From Tranquillimonas alkanivorans (GTDB taxonomy: Bacteria; Pseudomonadota; Alphaproteobacteria; Rhodobacterales; Rhodobacteraceae): DNA of 64,000 nucleotides. The position numbers were made by a program, and so were the translations under genes. The notes under the pieces are model-generated. The model was not told where the DNA came from. It searched no databases and saw only the letters and a list, made by a program, of their open reading frames with translations. Shown piece by piece: positions 47,299 through 56,312 of this stretch; position 1 is the first letter of the stretch; each line of letters opens with the position of its first letter. The stretch lies in the NCBI RefSeq assembly GCF_900115595.1, contig NZ_FOXA01000012.1:1-64000 (forward strand), read 5' to 3'.

Positions 47299-49578
47299 TC
47301 AGCCGTAATGCGCCACCGGCGTGCCGGCGAGCGCCGACATGTTCAGCAGGCCGCGCGCGGTGATCGACGAGGTCACGATATGCGCGCGGTTGCCCATCCC
47401 CATCAGGATCGGCCCGACCTCGAGCCCCGCCGCCTTCATCTTCAGCACGTTACGCACGCCCGAGGCCGCGTCGGTGTTGGCGAAGACCAGCACGTTGGCC
47501 GCGCCGTCGAGCCGCGAGTCGGGGAAGATGCGGTCGCGCAGCCCGGCGTCGAGCGCGGCGTCTGCGTGCATCTCGCCCTCGTACGCGAAGTCGCGGGGCT
47601 TGGAATCGAGGATGTCGAGCGCCGCGCGCATCCGCCGCCCCGTGTCGCAGTCGAGGTTGCCGAACTGCGAGTGCGAGCACAGCGCGATCTGCGGCACCAG
47701 CCCGAAGCGGCGCACGTGGCGCGCGGCGCCGATCACCGTGTCGGCGATCTGCTCGGGCGTAGGCTCGGGGTGGACGTGGGTGTCGGCGATGAAGAGCGGT
47801 CCGTCCTCCAGGATCATCAGCGACAGCGCGCCGACGGGGTGAAGCTCTTTCGTGCCCAGCACCTGCTGGATGTAGTTCAGGTGCCACAGGTACTGGCCGA
47901 ACGTGCCGCAGATCAGCGAATCCGCCTCGCCGCGGTGCACCATCACCGCGCCGATGGCGGTGGTGTTCGTCCGCATGATCGCGCGGGCGAGGTCGGGCGT
48001 GACGCCGCGCCGGGCCATGATCTTGTGATACGTGGTCCAGTAGTCCCGGTAGCGCGGATCGTTTTCGGGGTTCACCAGCTCGAAATCCTTGCCCGGGCGG
48101 ATTGGCAGGCCCGCGCGTTCGGCCCGCAGCTCGATCACTTCGGGACGGCCGATAAGGATCGGCGTGTCGGTGGTTTCCTCGAGCATGGCGTGAGCGGCGC
48201 GCAGCACGCGCTCGTCCTCGCCCTCGGCGAAGGCGATGCGGCGCTCGGCGGTGGCAGCGGCGTCGAAGACCGGGCGCATGATGAGCGCCGATTTGAAGAC
48301 CGAACTGTCGAGCTTGCGCTTGTAGGCCTGCAGGTCCTCGATCGGCCGGGTCGCGACGCCGGTGTCCATCGCGGCTTTCGCCACGGCCGAGGCGACGACG
48401 CCCATCAGGCGCGGGTCGAAGGGCTTGGGGATCAGGTAGTCGCGCCCGAAGGTCAGCTGCTCGCCCTGATAGGCCGCCGCGGCCTCGGCGCTGGTGGTGG
48501 CGCGGGCGAGGGCGGCGATGCCCTCGATGCAGGCGATCTTCATCTCGTCGTTGATCGTCGTCGCGCCGACGTCGAGCGCGCCGCGGAAGATGAAGGGGAA
48601 GCAGAGGACGTTGTTCACCTGGTTGGGATAGTCCGAGCGCCCGGTCGCGATGATCGCGCCCGGCGCGACCTCGCGCGCATCGTCGGGCATGATCTCGGGC
48701 GTGGGGTTGGCGAGCGCGAAGATGATCGGGTCGGTCGCCATGCGCTCGACCATTTCGGGATTGAGCACGTTGGGCCCCGAAAGACCCAGGAACAGGTCGG
48801 CGCCGTCGATCACGTCTGACAGCCCGCGCGGGCCGCCGGGCTGGGCATAGGCGGCTTTCTGGGGCGTCATATCCTCTTCTCGGCCCTCGTGGACAAGCCC
48901 GGCGAGGTCGCAGAGGAACACGTTCTCGCGCTTCACGCCGAGTTTCAGCAGCATGTCGAGGCAGGCGATCCCCGCCGCGCCGCCGCCGGTCGAGACGATC
49001 TTGATGTCCTTGAATTTCTTGCCGGCCACGCGCAGGGCGTTAACCGCGGCCGCGCCCACGACGATGGCGGTGCCGTGCTGGTCGTCGTGGAAGACGGGGA
49101 TGTTCATCCGCTCGCGGCAGATCTTCTCGACGATAAAGCAGTCGGGGGCCTTGATGTCTTCGAGGTTGATCGCGCCGAAGGTTGGCTCCAGCGCGCAGAC
49201 GATGTCGGCCAGCTTCTCGGGGTCGTTTTCGTTCAGCTCGATGTCGAAGCAGTCGATGTTGGCGAACTTCTTGAAGAGCACCGCCTTGCCCTCCATCACC
49301 GGCTTCGAGGCCAGCGCCCCGATGTTGCCCAGGCCCAGCACCGCCGTGCCGTTCGTGACCACGGCCACCAGGTTGCCGCGCGCGGTGTAGTCACCGGCGG
49401 TGAAGGGGTCGCTCTTGATCTCGAGACACGCCTCCGCCACGCCCGGCGAATAGGCGCGGGCGAGGTCGCGGCCGTTGGCGAGCGGCTTCGTCGCCCGGAT
49501 CTCGAGCTTTCCGGGCTTGGGGTTGCGGTGATAGTCAAGCGCCGCCTGGCGCAGAGTGTCGGTGCCCTTGGTCGTCAT
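47299..49578 (-). CDS. maeB: NADP-dependent malic enzyme with phosphotransacetylase-like domain
   Basis: 759 residues: malic N-domain (YSPGVAEACLEI), NAD(P)-binding domain (GGGAAGIACLDMLL; GLSGPNVLNPEMV), and a C-terminal PTA/PTB-type domain (from about 430, ALMVHRGEADSLICGT type motifs) that is regulatory rather than catalytic. Decarboxylates malate to pyruvate with NADP. GGAGAGGCAGGGC before the ATG. Confidence 0.96.
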   Translation of the reverse strand: MTTKGTDTLRQAALDYHRNPKPGKLEIRATKPLANGRDLARAYSPGVAEACLEIKSDPFTAGDYTARGNLVAVVTNGTAVLGLGNIGALASKPVMEGKAVLFKKFANIDCFDIELNENDPEKLADIVCALEPTFGAINLEDIKAPDCFIVEKICRERMNIPVFHDDQHGTAIVVGAAAVNALRVAGKKFKDIKIVSTGGGAAGIACLDMLLKLGVKRENVFLCDLAGLVHEGREEDMTPQKAAYAQPGGPRGLSDVIDGADLFLGLSGPNVLNPEMVERMATDPIIFALANPTPEIMPDDAREVAPGAIIATGRSDYPNQVNNVLCFPFIFRGALDVGATTINDEMKIACIEGIAALARATTSAEAAAAYQGEQLTFGRDYLIPKPFDPRLMGVVASAVAKAAMDTGVATRPIEDLQAYKRKLDSSVFKSALIMRPVFDAAATAERRIAFAEGEDERVLRAAHAMLEETTDTPILIGRPEVIELRAERAGLPIRPGKDFELVNPENDPRYRDYWTTYHKIMARRGVTPDLARAIMRTNTTAIGAVMVHRGEADSLICGTFGQYLWHLNYIQQVLGTKELHPVGALSLMILEDGPLFIADTHVHPEPTPEQIADTVIGAARHVRRFGLVPQIALCSHSQFGNLDCDTGRRMRAALDILDSKPRDFAYEGEMHADAALDAGLRDRIFPDSRLDGAANVLVFANTDAASGVRNVLKMKAAGLEVGPILMGMGNRAHIVTSSITARGLLNMSALAGTPVAHYG

Positions 49579-49639
49579 GCCCTGCCTCTCCGTTCCGGAA
49601 GGCAGGACTAGACGATTGCTGGCGCTACGGAAAGATGGC

Positions 49640-49861
49640 TCAGGCGCCGCGGCCCGTCTTCTCCTGCAACTGGTCGATCTTCTCGGACGCTTCGGCCTTG
49701 GTCAGGTTCGGATCGAACGGCTCGTCTGCCTCCTGGCATAGGGTCTTGAGGTAGGACGCCTGCGCGCCGGTCATCTTCTCGTCGCCGGTCACCCAGTCCT
49801 CGGTCGGCTTGTCGGCGTTGCCGGGCGCGTCGGTCTTGGGATGCTGGTCATCGTCCTGCAT
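49640..49861 (-). CDS. DUF3072-family small protein (copy 1)
   Basis: 73 residues. MTGAQASYLKTLCQEADEPF then DPNLTKAEASEKIDQLQEKTG is the DUF3072 pattern. Acidic, Asp-rich N-terminus. GGGGAC before the ATG. Third in a run of three related genes in the same direction, separated from the other two by a hairpin terminator. Function unknown. Confidence 0.85.
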   Translation of the reverse strand: MQDDDQHPKTDAPGNADKPTEDWVTGDEKMTGAQASYLKTLCQEADEPFDPNLTKAEASEKIDQLQEKTGRGA

Positions 49862-49892
49862 GTTGTCCCCGTTGTTCGCTAAAAGTTCTCAA

Positions 49893-49920
49893 GAAAACGC
49901 CGACGCTGGGCTCGGCGTTT
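49893..49920 (-). terminator. Terminator after the second DUF3072-type gene
   Basis: 9-bp stem (49912-49920 with 49895-49903), 8-nt loop, then a T run on the - strand. Follows the stop at 49924 by 3 nt. Confidence 0.7.
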
Positions 49921-49923
49921 CCC

Positions 49924-50133
49924 TCAGCCCTTGAGCTTCTTTTCGAGATAGGCAATTCGCGCGTCCGCCTGCCGCGCGTCGAGGTTGCCGTCGAACGGTT
50001 CGCCCGCCTTCTCGGACAGCTCGCGCAGCTTGACGGCCTGCTCGTTGCTCATGTCGTGGGCCGGCCGGTCCTCGAACCCGTCTTCGCGGATCAGGCCACC
50101 GGCGGCGGGGTTCAGGTGGTGGTTCGTGGTCAT
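49924..50133 (-). CDS. DUF3072-like small protein (copy 2)
   Basis: 69 residues; MSNEQAVKLRELSEKAGEPF then DGNLDARQADARIAYLEKKL aligns with copies 1 and 3 (shared A..LR.L...A.EPFD..L....A..RI..L). No clear Shine-Dalgarno; it starts 3 nt after the stop of copy 3 and is probably translated by coupling. Confidence 0.8.
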   Translation of the reverse strand: MTTNHHLNPAAGGLIREDGFEDRPAHDMSNEQAVKLRELSEKAGEPFDGNLDARQADARIAYLEKKLKG

Positions 50134-50136
50134 GGC

Positions 50137-50355
50137 TTACGAGCGTCCCAGTTGTTTCTTCAGCGCTTCGATGCGTTCTTCGGCTTGGCCGCGATTGAGG
50201 CTGGTGTCGAAGGGCTCGCCCGCTTCCTCGGCCAACTGGCGCAATTCGACGGCCTGCTTTTCGGTCATCGCATCGTGACCGTGGGTGCGCGCGGTGGTGA
50301 TGCCCGCCAGCGGCGTTTCGTCCACCACGCCCTTGGGTTCGTTGCGGTTCTTCAT
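50137..50355 (-). CDS. DUF3072-like small protein (copy 3)
   Basis: 72 residues from ATG 50355 with GGAG upstream. MTEKQAVELRQLAEEAGEPF then DTSLNRGQAEERIEALKKQL. Most similar to copy 2. First gene of the - strand run, divergent from cdd (116-nt gap). Confidence 0.8.
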   Translation of the reverse strand: MKNRNEPKGVVDETPLAGITTARTHGHDAMTEKQAVELRQLAEEAGEPFDTSLNRGQAEERIEALKKQLGRS

Positions 50356-50471
50356 GGCGCGTCTCCGTTCAGTCAAATTTAACGCGAGGTCGAAGCGCCG
50401 GGTTCCGGCCGCGCCCTTGTCTTCGCGGGCCCGTCCCCTCAAGATCGCGCGATCATCCGAGGAGCCTGCCC

Positions 50472-50861
50472 ATGAACCTGATCGACGCGGCGAAAGAGGT
50501 GCGCGAGAACGCCTACGCCCCTTACTCCAAGTTCAAGGTCGGCGCGGCGCTGCGCAGCACCGAAGGGCGCGAGCACCGGGGCTGCAACGTCGAGAACGTG
50601 GCGTATCCGGAAGGAACGTGCGCCGAGGCCGGGGCCATCGCCGCGATGATCGCCGCTGGCGACACCCGCATCGCCGAGATCGCGGTGATCGCCGACAGCC
50701 TGTCGCCCGTTCCGCCCTGCGGCGGCTGCCGGCAGAAGATCGCCGAGTTCGCGGACCCCGACGTGCAGGTGACGCTGGCCACCACCGGCGGCGCCACGCG
50801 GGTCATGAAGGTCGCCGACCTGCTGCCGGGCGCCTTCGCCGCCGAACACATGGAGAGCTGA
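50472..50861 (+). CDS. cdd: Cytidine deaminase
   Basis: 129-residue zinc deaminase (cytidine/deoxycytidine to uridine). Zn ligands Cys50 in CAEAGAI (with catalytic Glu52), Cys83 and Cys86 in PPCGGCRQ: the tetrameric three-Cys type. CGAGGAGCC upstream. First gene of the nucleoside salvage operon; deoA starts on the next base. Confidence 0.96.
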   Translation: MNLIDAAKEVRENAYAPYSKFKVGAALRSTEGREHRGCNVENVAYPEGTCAEAGAIAAMIAAGDTRIAEIAVIADSLSPVPPCGGCRQKIAEFADPDVQVTLATTGGATRVMKVADLLPGAFAAEHMES

Positions 50862-52169
50862 ATGACCGACGCCCGCAGCGTCCTGGCCGACCTTCGCGCC
50901 GGGGTCGCCCCCGAGCCGGACGCGGTGCGCTGGTTCGCCAAGGGCCTGGCCGACGGCCAAGTGAGCGACGCACAGGCCGGGGCCTTCGCCATGGGCGTCT
51001 GCCACGCGGGGCTTGGCGACGCGGGGCGCGTGGCGCTGACCGAGGCGATGCGCGACAGCGGCGACACGCTGGCGTGGGACCTGCCGGGTCCGGTGATCGA
51101 CAAGCATTCCACCGGCGGGATCGGGGATTGCGTCTCGCTGGTTCTCGCGCCCGCGCTGGCGGCGCTGGACTGCTACGTGCCGATGATCTCGGGCCGGGGG
51201 CTGGGGCACACGGGCGGCACGCTCGACAAGCTCGAGGCGATCCCGGGACTGTTGACCGAGCTGGCCGAGGACCGCTTCCGGCATGTCGTGGCCGAGGTCG
51301 GCTGCGCCATCGTCTCGGCCTCCGGCCAGATCGCGCCGGCGGACAAGCGGCTATACGCGGTGCGCGACGTGACGGCGACGGTGGACAGCGTCGACCTGAT
51401 CACCGCGTCGATCCTGTCGAAGAAGCTCGCCGCCGGCACCGATGCGCTGGTGCTGGACGTCAAGGTCGGCTCGGGCGCCTTCATGACCGACCGCGAGCAC
51501 GCGCAGACGCTGGCCGAGACGCTGGTCGACACCGCCAACGGCGCGGGCTGCAAGTGCAGCGCACTGTTGACGGACATGGACCAGCCGCTCGCCCCCGCCA
51601 TCGGCAACGCGGTCGAGGTGGCCGAGGTGATGCGCGTGCTGACCGGGCAGGGCGATACGCGACTGGCCGGGCTGACCGAGGCGCTGGGCGGCGCGCTGCT
51701 GGCACTTGCGGGGCAGGCCGAGAGTGCCGAGGCGGGGGCTGCGCGGGTGCGCGAGGTGATCGGCAGCGGCGTGGCGGCCGAGCGCTTCGGGCGCATGGTC
51801 GCGGCGATGGGCGGCCCGGCGGACTTCGTCGAACACTGGGAGGCACGTCTGCCGGTCGCCCCCGTGCGCCGCGTGGTGACGGCGGGGCGGATTGGCGTGC
51901 TGTCGCGCATCGACGGCATCGCGCTTGGCCTGAGCGTCGTGCGCCTGGGCGGCGGCCGCGCGCGGGAGGGCGACGTGGTCGATCCCTCCGTCGGGCTGAC
52001 CGGCGTCGCAAGGCTGGGCGACCGGCTGGACGCCGACACGCCGCTCGCCACCATTCACGCGGCGGACGAGGCGGCGGCGGAGCGGGCCGAGGGGGAACTG
52101 CGCCGCGCGGTCGAGATTTCCGATCACGACGTCACGCCACCGAAACTGATCCAGGGAGAGGTGTCCTGA
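50862..52169 (+). CDS. deoA: Thymidine phosphorylase
   Basis: 435 residues. KHSTGGIGDCVSLVLAP is the signature, with GRGLGHTGGTLDKLE and the glycosyl-transferase-3 fold. Splits thymidine/deoxyuridine into base and deoxyribose 1-phosphate. Starts directly after cdd; TGATG overlap with deoB. Confidence 0.96.
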   Translation: MTDARSVLADLRAGVAPEPDAVRWFAKGLADGQVSDAQAGAFAMGVCHAGLGDAGRVALTEAMRDSGDTLAWDLPGPVIDKHSTGGIGDCVSLVLAPALAALDCYVPMISGRGLGHTGGTLDKLEAIPGLLTELAEDRFRHVVAEVGCAIVSASGQIAPADKRLYAVRDVTATVDSVDLITASILSKKLAAGTDALVLDVKVGSGAFMTDREHAQTLAETLVDTANGAGCKCSALLTDMDQPLAPAIGNAVEVAEVMRVLTGQGDTRLAGLTEALGGALLALAGQAESAEAGAARVREVIGSGVAAERFGRMVAAMGGPADFVEHWEARLPVAPVRRVVTAGRIGVLSRIDGIALGLSVVRLGGGRAREGDVVDPSVGLTGVARLGDRLDADTPLATIHAADEAAAERAEGELRRAVEISDHDVTPPKLIQGEVS

Positions 52170-53365
52170 TGCCACGTGCTTTCCTCGTCGTGCTCGATTC
52201 CGTCGGCTGCGGCGGTGCCCCCGACGCCGATGCCTTCGGCGACGCCGGCGCCAACACGCTGGGCCACATCGCGAAGGTCTGCGCCGAGGGCGGGGCCGAG
52301 GACGGGCGCAGCGGCCCGCTGAACGTGCCCCACATGGACGCGCTGGGGCTGGGGGCGGCGATCCGGCTCGCCTCGGGCGAGGCCGCGCCGGGGCTCGACG
52401 CCACGCCCACCGGCCTCTGGGGTGCTGCGACCGAGGTCTCGCGCGGCAAGGACACGCCGTCGGGTCACTGGGAACTGGCCGGCGTGCCCGTGCCGTGGGA
52501 CTGGCACTATTTCCCGGACACGCGGCCCACGTTCCCCCAGGAGGTTTCGGCCGCCGCCGCGAGGCTCGCCGGGACCGAGGGCATCCTCGGCGACCGCCAC
52601 GCCTCGGGCACGGCGATCATCGACGAACTGGGGGGCGAGCACCTGCGCACCGGCTGGCCCATCTGCTATACCTCGGTCGACAGCGTGTTCCAGATCGCCG
52701 CGCATGAAGAGGCGTTCGGGCTGGAGTGGCTGCTGAAGCTCTGCCGCGACCTCGCGCCCATGCTGCACGAGATGAAGGTGGGCCGTGTCATCGCCCGGCC
52801 CTTCGTGGGCGATGAGGCCACCGGCTTCACCCGCACCTCGAACCGCCGCGACTTCGCCATCGCGCCGCCGTCGCCCACGCTGTGCGACTGGGTCAGCGAT
52901 GCGGGGCGCAAGGTCCACGCCATCGGCAAGATCGGCGACATCTTCTCGATGCAGGGGATCGACACGGTCGCGAAGGGCCCCGACGACCGGCTGATGGAGC
53001 ACCTGATGCAGGCGGCCTCGGACGCCGAGGACGGCAGCCTGACCTTCGCCAACTTCGTCGAGTTCGACACCAACTGGGGCCACCGCCGCGACGTGTCGGG
53101 CTATGCCCGGCACCTGGAATGGTTCGACGCGCACCTGCCCAAGCTGATGACGAAGCTGCACCAGGGCGATCTGCTGATCATCACCGCCGACCACGGCAAC
53201 GATCCAACCTGGCGCGGCACCGACCACACGCGCGAACGCGTGCCGGTGCTGGGCCACGGCGTCGGCGCGCACCAGATCGGCCTGCGAGCGTTCGCGGATG
53301 TCGGCGTCACCGTCGCCGCGCATCTGGGCGTCGCCCCGCAAGGACCGGGAAGGAGCTTTCTGTGA
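52169..53365 (+). CDS. deoB: Phosphopentomutase
   Basis: 398-residue Mn-dependent alkaline-phosphatase-fold mutase, converting (deoxy)ribose 1-phosphate to 5-phosphate. Metal-site motifs VVLDSVGCGGAPDA, the GKDTPSGHWELAG segment with the phospho-Thr, and TADHGNDPTWRGTDHTRE. Overlaps deoA (TGATG) and add (GTGA). Confidence 0.97.
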   Translation: MPRAFLVVLDSVGCGGAPDADAFGDAGANTLGHIAKVCAEGGAEDGRSGPLNVPHMDALGLGAAIRLASGEAAPGLDATPTGLWGAATEVSRGKDTPSGHWELAGVPVPWDWHYFPDTRPTFPQEVSAAAARLAGTEGILGDRHASGTAIIDELGGEHLRTGWPICYTSVDSVFQIAAHEEAFGLEWLLKLCRDLAPMLHEMKVGRVIARPFVGDEATGFTRTSNRRDFAIAPPSPTLCDWVSDAGRKVHAIGKIGDIFSMQGIDTVAKGPDDRLMEHLMQAASDAEDGSLTFANFVEFDTNWGHRRDVSGYARHLEWFDAHLPKLMTKLHQGDLLIITADHGNDPTWRGTDHTRERVPVLGHGVGAHQIGLRAFADVGVTVAAHLGVAPQGPGRSFL

Positions 53366-54351
53366 GCGTCACGACACTGCCGAAGGTCGAGCTGCACCTG
53401 CATATCGAGGGGGCGGCGCCGCCGTCCTTCATCCGGGGACTTGCCGCTGAGAAGAAGATCGACATCTCGGGCATCTTCAACGAGCGGGGCGAGTACAAGT
53501 ACACCGACTTCTGGCACTTTCTCGAGATCTACGAAGCCGCGACCTCGACCCTGCAGTCGCCCGAGGACTTCCGCCGCCTGACCCGCGCCGTGTTGGCCGA
53601 AAGCGCGGCCTCGGGCGTGGTCTATACCGAGGCGTTCCTGTCGCCCGACTTCTGCGGCGGGCGGGATGTGGGTGCATGGCGCGAATACCTTGCCGCCATG
53701 ATCGAGGCCGCGGACGAGGCCGAGCGGCAGGACGGCATCACGATGCGCGGCATCGTCACCTGCATCCGCCACTTCGGCCCCGAGAAGGCGAAAGAGACGG
53801 CAATCTGCGCTGCCGAGACTGCGGGCGACTGGCTGACCGGCTTCGGCATCGGCGGAGACGAGCGGGCAGGCGAACTGTCGGACTTCTCCTGGGCCTTCGA
53901 CTGCGCACGCGAGGCGGGGCTGCGCCTGACCGCGCACGCGGGCGAGTGGACCGGCCCAGAAAGCGTGCGCGAGGCGGTGGACGTGCTGCACTGCGAGCGC
54001 ATCGGCCACGGCGTCCGCGCCATCGAGGACCTGGCGCTGGTGGACCGGCTGGCCGAGGACGGCATCGTGCTCGAGGTCTGCCCGGGGTCGAACGTCGTCC
54101 TGGGCGTCTATCCGGACTGGCGCAGCCACCCGATCGAGAAGCTGCGCGCGCGCGGCGTGAAGGTCACCGTCTCGACCGACGACCCGCCGTTCTTCCACAC
54201 TTCGATGGAGCGCGAGTTCCAGATGCTGCACGACACCTTCGACTGGGACGAGGGCGTGTTCGACGAAATCACCCGCACAAGCCTTGACGCGGCCTTCTGC
54301 GACGGGGAAACCCGCTCGCGGATCGAGAAGAGACTGGAGCGCCGCCCGTGA
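53362..54351 (+). CDS. add: Adenosine deaminase
   Basis: 329 residues from GTG 53362, with AAGGAG at 53350-53355. Zn ligands in HLHIEGA, catalytic HAGEW and the STDDPPFF motif. The C-terminal DDPPFFHTS form suits either adenosine or adenine deaminase; operon context favours adenosine. Overlaps both deoB and upp by four bases. Confidence 0.9.
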   Translation: MSVTTLPKVELHLHIEGAAPPSFIRGLAAEKKIDISGIFNERGEYKYTDFWHFLEIYEAATSTLQSPEDFRRLTRAVLAESAASGVVYTEAFLSPDFCGGRDVGAWREYLAAMIEAADEAERQDGITMRGIVTCIRHFGPEKAKETAICAAETAGDWLTGFGIGGDERAGELSDFSWAFDCAREAGLRLTAHAGEWTGPESVREAVDVLHCERIGHGVRAIEDLALVDRLAEDGIVLEVCPGSNVVLGVYPDWRSHPIEKLRARGVKVTVSTDDPPFFHTSMEREFQMLHDTFDWDEGVFDEITRTSLDAAFCDGETRSRIEKRLERRP

Positions 54352-54980
54352 CCGAGCATCTGAACGTCGTCAAGCACCCGCTGGTGCAGCACAAGCTGAC
54401 CATCATGCGGGAGAAGGAAACCTCGACGGCGGTGTTCCGCCAGCTCCTGCGCGAGATCAGCCAGCTTCTGGCCTATGAGATCACCACCAACCTCGCCATG
54501 ACCACCAAGCGGATCGAGACGCCGCTTCAGGCGATGGACGCCCCGGTGCTCGACGGGCGCAAGCTGGCGCTGGTGTCGATCCTGCGCGCGGGCAACGGCA
54601 TGCTCGACGGGATGCTGGAACTGATGCCCTCCGCCCGCGTCGGCTTTGTCGGCCTGTATCGCGACGAGGAGACGCTGAAGCCGGTGCAGTACTACTGCAA
54701 GCTGCCGACCGAGCTGGGCGAGCGGCTGGTCATCGCCGTGGACCCAATGCTGGCGACCGGCAATTCCTCGGTCGCGGCCATCGACCTGCTCAAGGCGCAG
54801 GGGGCCAAGGACATCCGTTTCCTCTGCCTGCTCGCCGCGCCCGAGGGCGTCGCCCGCATGAAGGAGGCGCATCCGGACGTGCCCATCGTGACCGCCGCGC
54901 TGGACGAGCGGTTGAACGAGAAGGGGTACATCGTTCCGGGCCTCGGCGATGCGGGCGACCGGATGTTCGGCACGAAGTGA
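54348..54980 (+). CDS. upp: Uracil phosphoribosyltransferase
   Basis: 210 residues from GTG 54348. PRPP-binding loop [18 protein letters not shown] and the C-terminal [12 protein letters not shown] for uracil binding. Makes UMP from uracil and PRPP; completes the operon, since cdd and deoA yield uracil. GTGA overlap with add. Confidence 0.97.
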   Translation: MTEHLNVVKHPLVQHKLTIMREKETSTAVFRQLLREISQLLAYEITTNLAMTTKRIETPLQAMDAPVLDGRKLALVSILRAGNGMLDGMLELMPSARVGFVGLYRDEETLKPVQYYCKLPTELGERLVIAVDPMLATGNSSVAAIDLLKAQGAKDIRFLCLLAAPEGVARMKEAHPDVPIVTAALDERLNEKGYIVPGLGDAGDRMFGTK

Positions 54981-55049
54981 GGCGCTTGCCGCTTTACCCC
55001 CGCGCCCGGTTTCTGCATCCTGCCACCAGATGATGTGTCGGGGACAGGA

Positions 55050-56309
55050 ATGAGACCCAGAAAAACGCTTGCCCTCGCGGCTTTCGTCGCCGCGTTCGCC
55101 CAGCTCGGCCCGGTCCAGGCCCAGCCCGCCGGTCCCCTGGACGCGCCGCTGGAGGCGCCGCCGGCCGGGTTCGAAGGCCGGCAGTTCGTCGACAGCCGCG
55201 GCTGCGTCTTCGTCCGCGCGACGATCAACGATGAGGTGAGCTGGGTCCCCCGCCTGACGGCGGAGCGAGAGCTTCTCTGCGGCTTCGATCCCACGCGCCG
55301 CGATGAGGATGACGCGGCCCCGGTTCTGGCCGAGACGCCCGAGGATGCGGAGCAGGCGGAGGAGGGCGACGCGCCCGACGTGGCCGGGACACCCGCCGAG
55401 GACGTCGAGGCTCCGGTGCTGGCCGAGACGCCGGAGGACGTGGAGCGTGCGGATCGAGAGGACGCACCTGCCGTGGCCGACGGGGGCGAAAGCGGCGACG
55501 CGCCGGTGCTGGCAGAGACGCCCAGAGACCTGGAGCCTGCCGACGCGGCAGAGGAAGCTCCCGCACGCGCAGACGCGAACGAGGACGAAGCCGGAGAGGA
55601 AGCTCCCGCACTTGCCGACAGCGACGAGGACCGCGAGGCCCCGGTGATGGCAGAGGAGGCTACGCCCGAGGCGCCAGTTGCCGGCACCCCCGCCATGCCC
55701 GCCGCGCCCGAGCCCGAGGCGCTGCCGCGCACGGCCGCCGTCGACGAAGAGGCGGGCAGCAAAGGGGCGGCCGGTCTGCCGGCCGCCGATCCCGCGCCCC
55801 GCGCCCGGCGGCGCGTGCCGCCGGCGCCGCAGCTTGCCTGGACGGCCACCACTCCGCGCCTGCTGATCGACCGGCGCACGGGGCGGGATGTCAGCGGGGC
55901 GTATGACCTGATCTATCCCTACACCGACCCGGCGCGACAGGCGCGGGACCTGTCCGCCGGTACGCATGTCGCCGTCCGCACCCGGTCCGGCCAGCGCCTG
56001 ATCGTGCGCCGCGACCGGCTGGGCGAGAGGAACGGACTCATGGTCCTGCTGGATCCGCCGCCCGCGCCCGCCGCGCAGGCCGCGACCTTCGTGCAGGTGG
56101 GAACGTTCGCCGTGACCGCGAACGCCGAGCGGCTGGCACTGCGCCTGCGCAAGGCCGGGATGCCCGTGCGCCTGCGCGCGGTGCGCGACGGTGGCAGGGG
56201 GTACCAGGAGGTGCTGGCCGGGCCCCTGACTTCGGGCGAACAGGTGCGCGACGTGCTGCGGCGGGTGCGCGAGGCCGGGTTCGCCGACGCATTCGTGCGC
56301 GGGTTCTGA
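55050..56309 (+). CDS. SPOR-domain envelope protein
   Basis: 419 residues. Signal peptide about 1-24 (cut after VQA). A small domain with Cys52 and Cys77 (GCVFVRA...WVPRL...LLCGF), then a long acidic low-complexity linker (85-250) with three repeats of APVLAETP at about 90, 121 and 151, and a C-terminal SPOR domain (344-419, FVQVGTFAVTANAERL) that binds denuded peptidoglycan at the septum. No neighbour points to a more precise role. Confidence 0.85.
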   Translation: MRPRKTLALAAFVAAFAQLGPVQAQPAGPLDAPLEAPPAGFEGRQFVDSRGCVFVRATINDEVSWVPRLTAERELLCGFDPTRRDEDDAAPVLAETPEDAEQAEEGDAPDVAGTPAEDVEAPVLAETPEDVERADREDAPAVADGGESGDAPVLAETPRDLEPADAAEEAPARADANEDEAGEEAPALADSDEDREAPVMAEEATPEAPVAGTPAMPAAPEPEALPRTAAVDEEAGSKGAAGLPAADPAPRARRRVPPAPQLAWTATTPRLLIDRRTGRDVSGAYDLIYPYTDPARQARDLSAGTHVAVRTRSGQRLIVRRDRLGERNGLMVLLDPPPAPAAQAATFVQVGTFAVTANAERLALRLRKAGMPVRLRAVRDGGRGYQEVLAGPLTSGEQVRDVLRRVREAGFADAFVRGF

Positions 56310-56312
56310 CCC

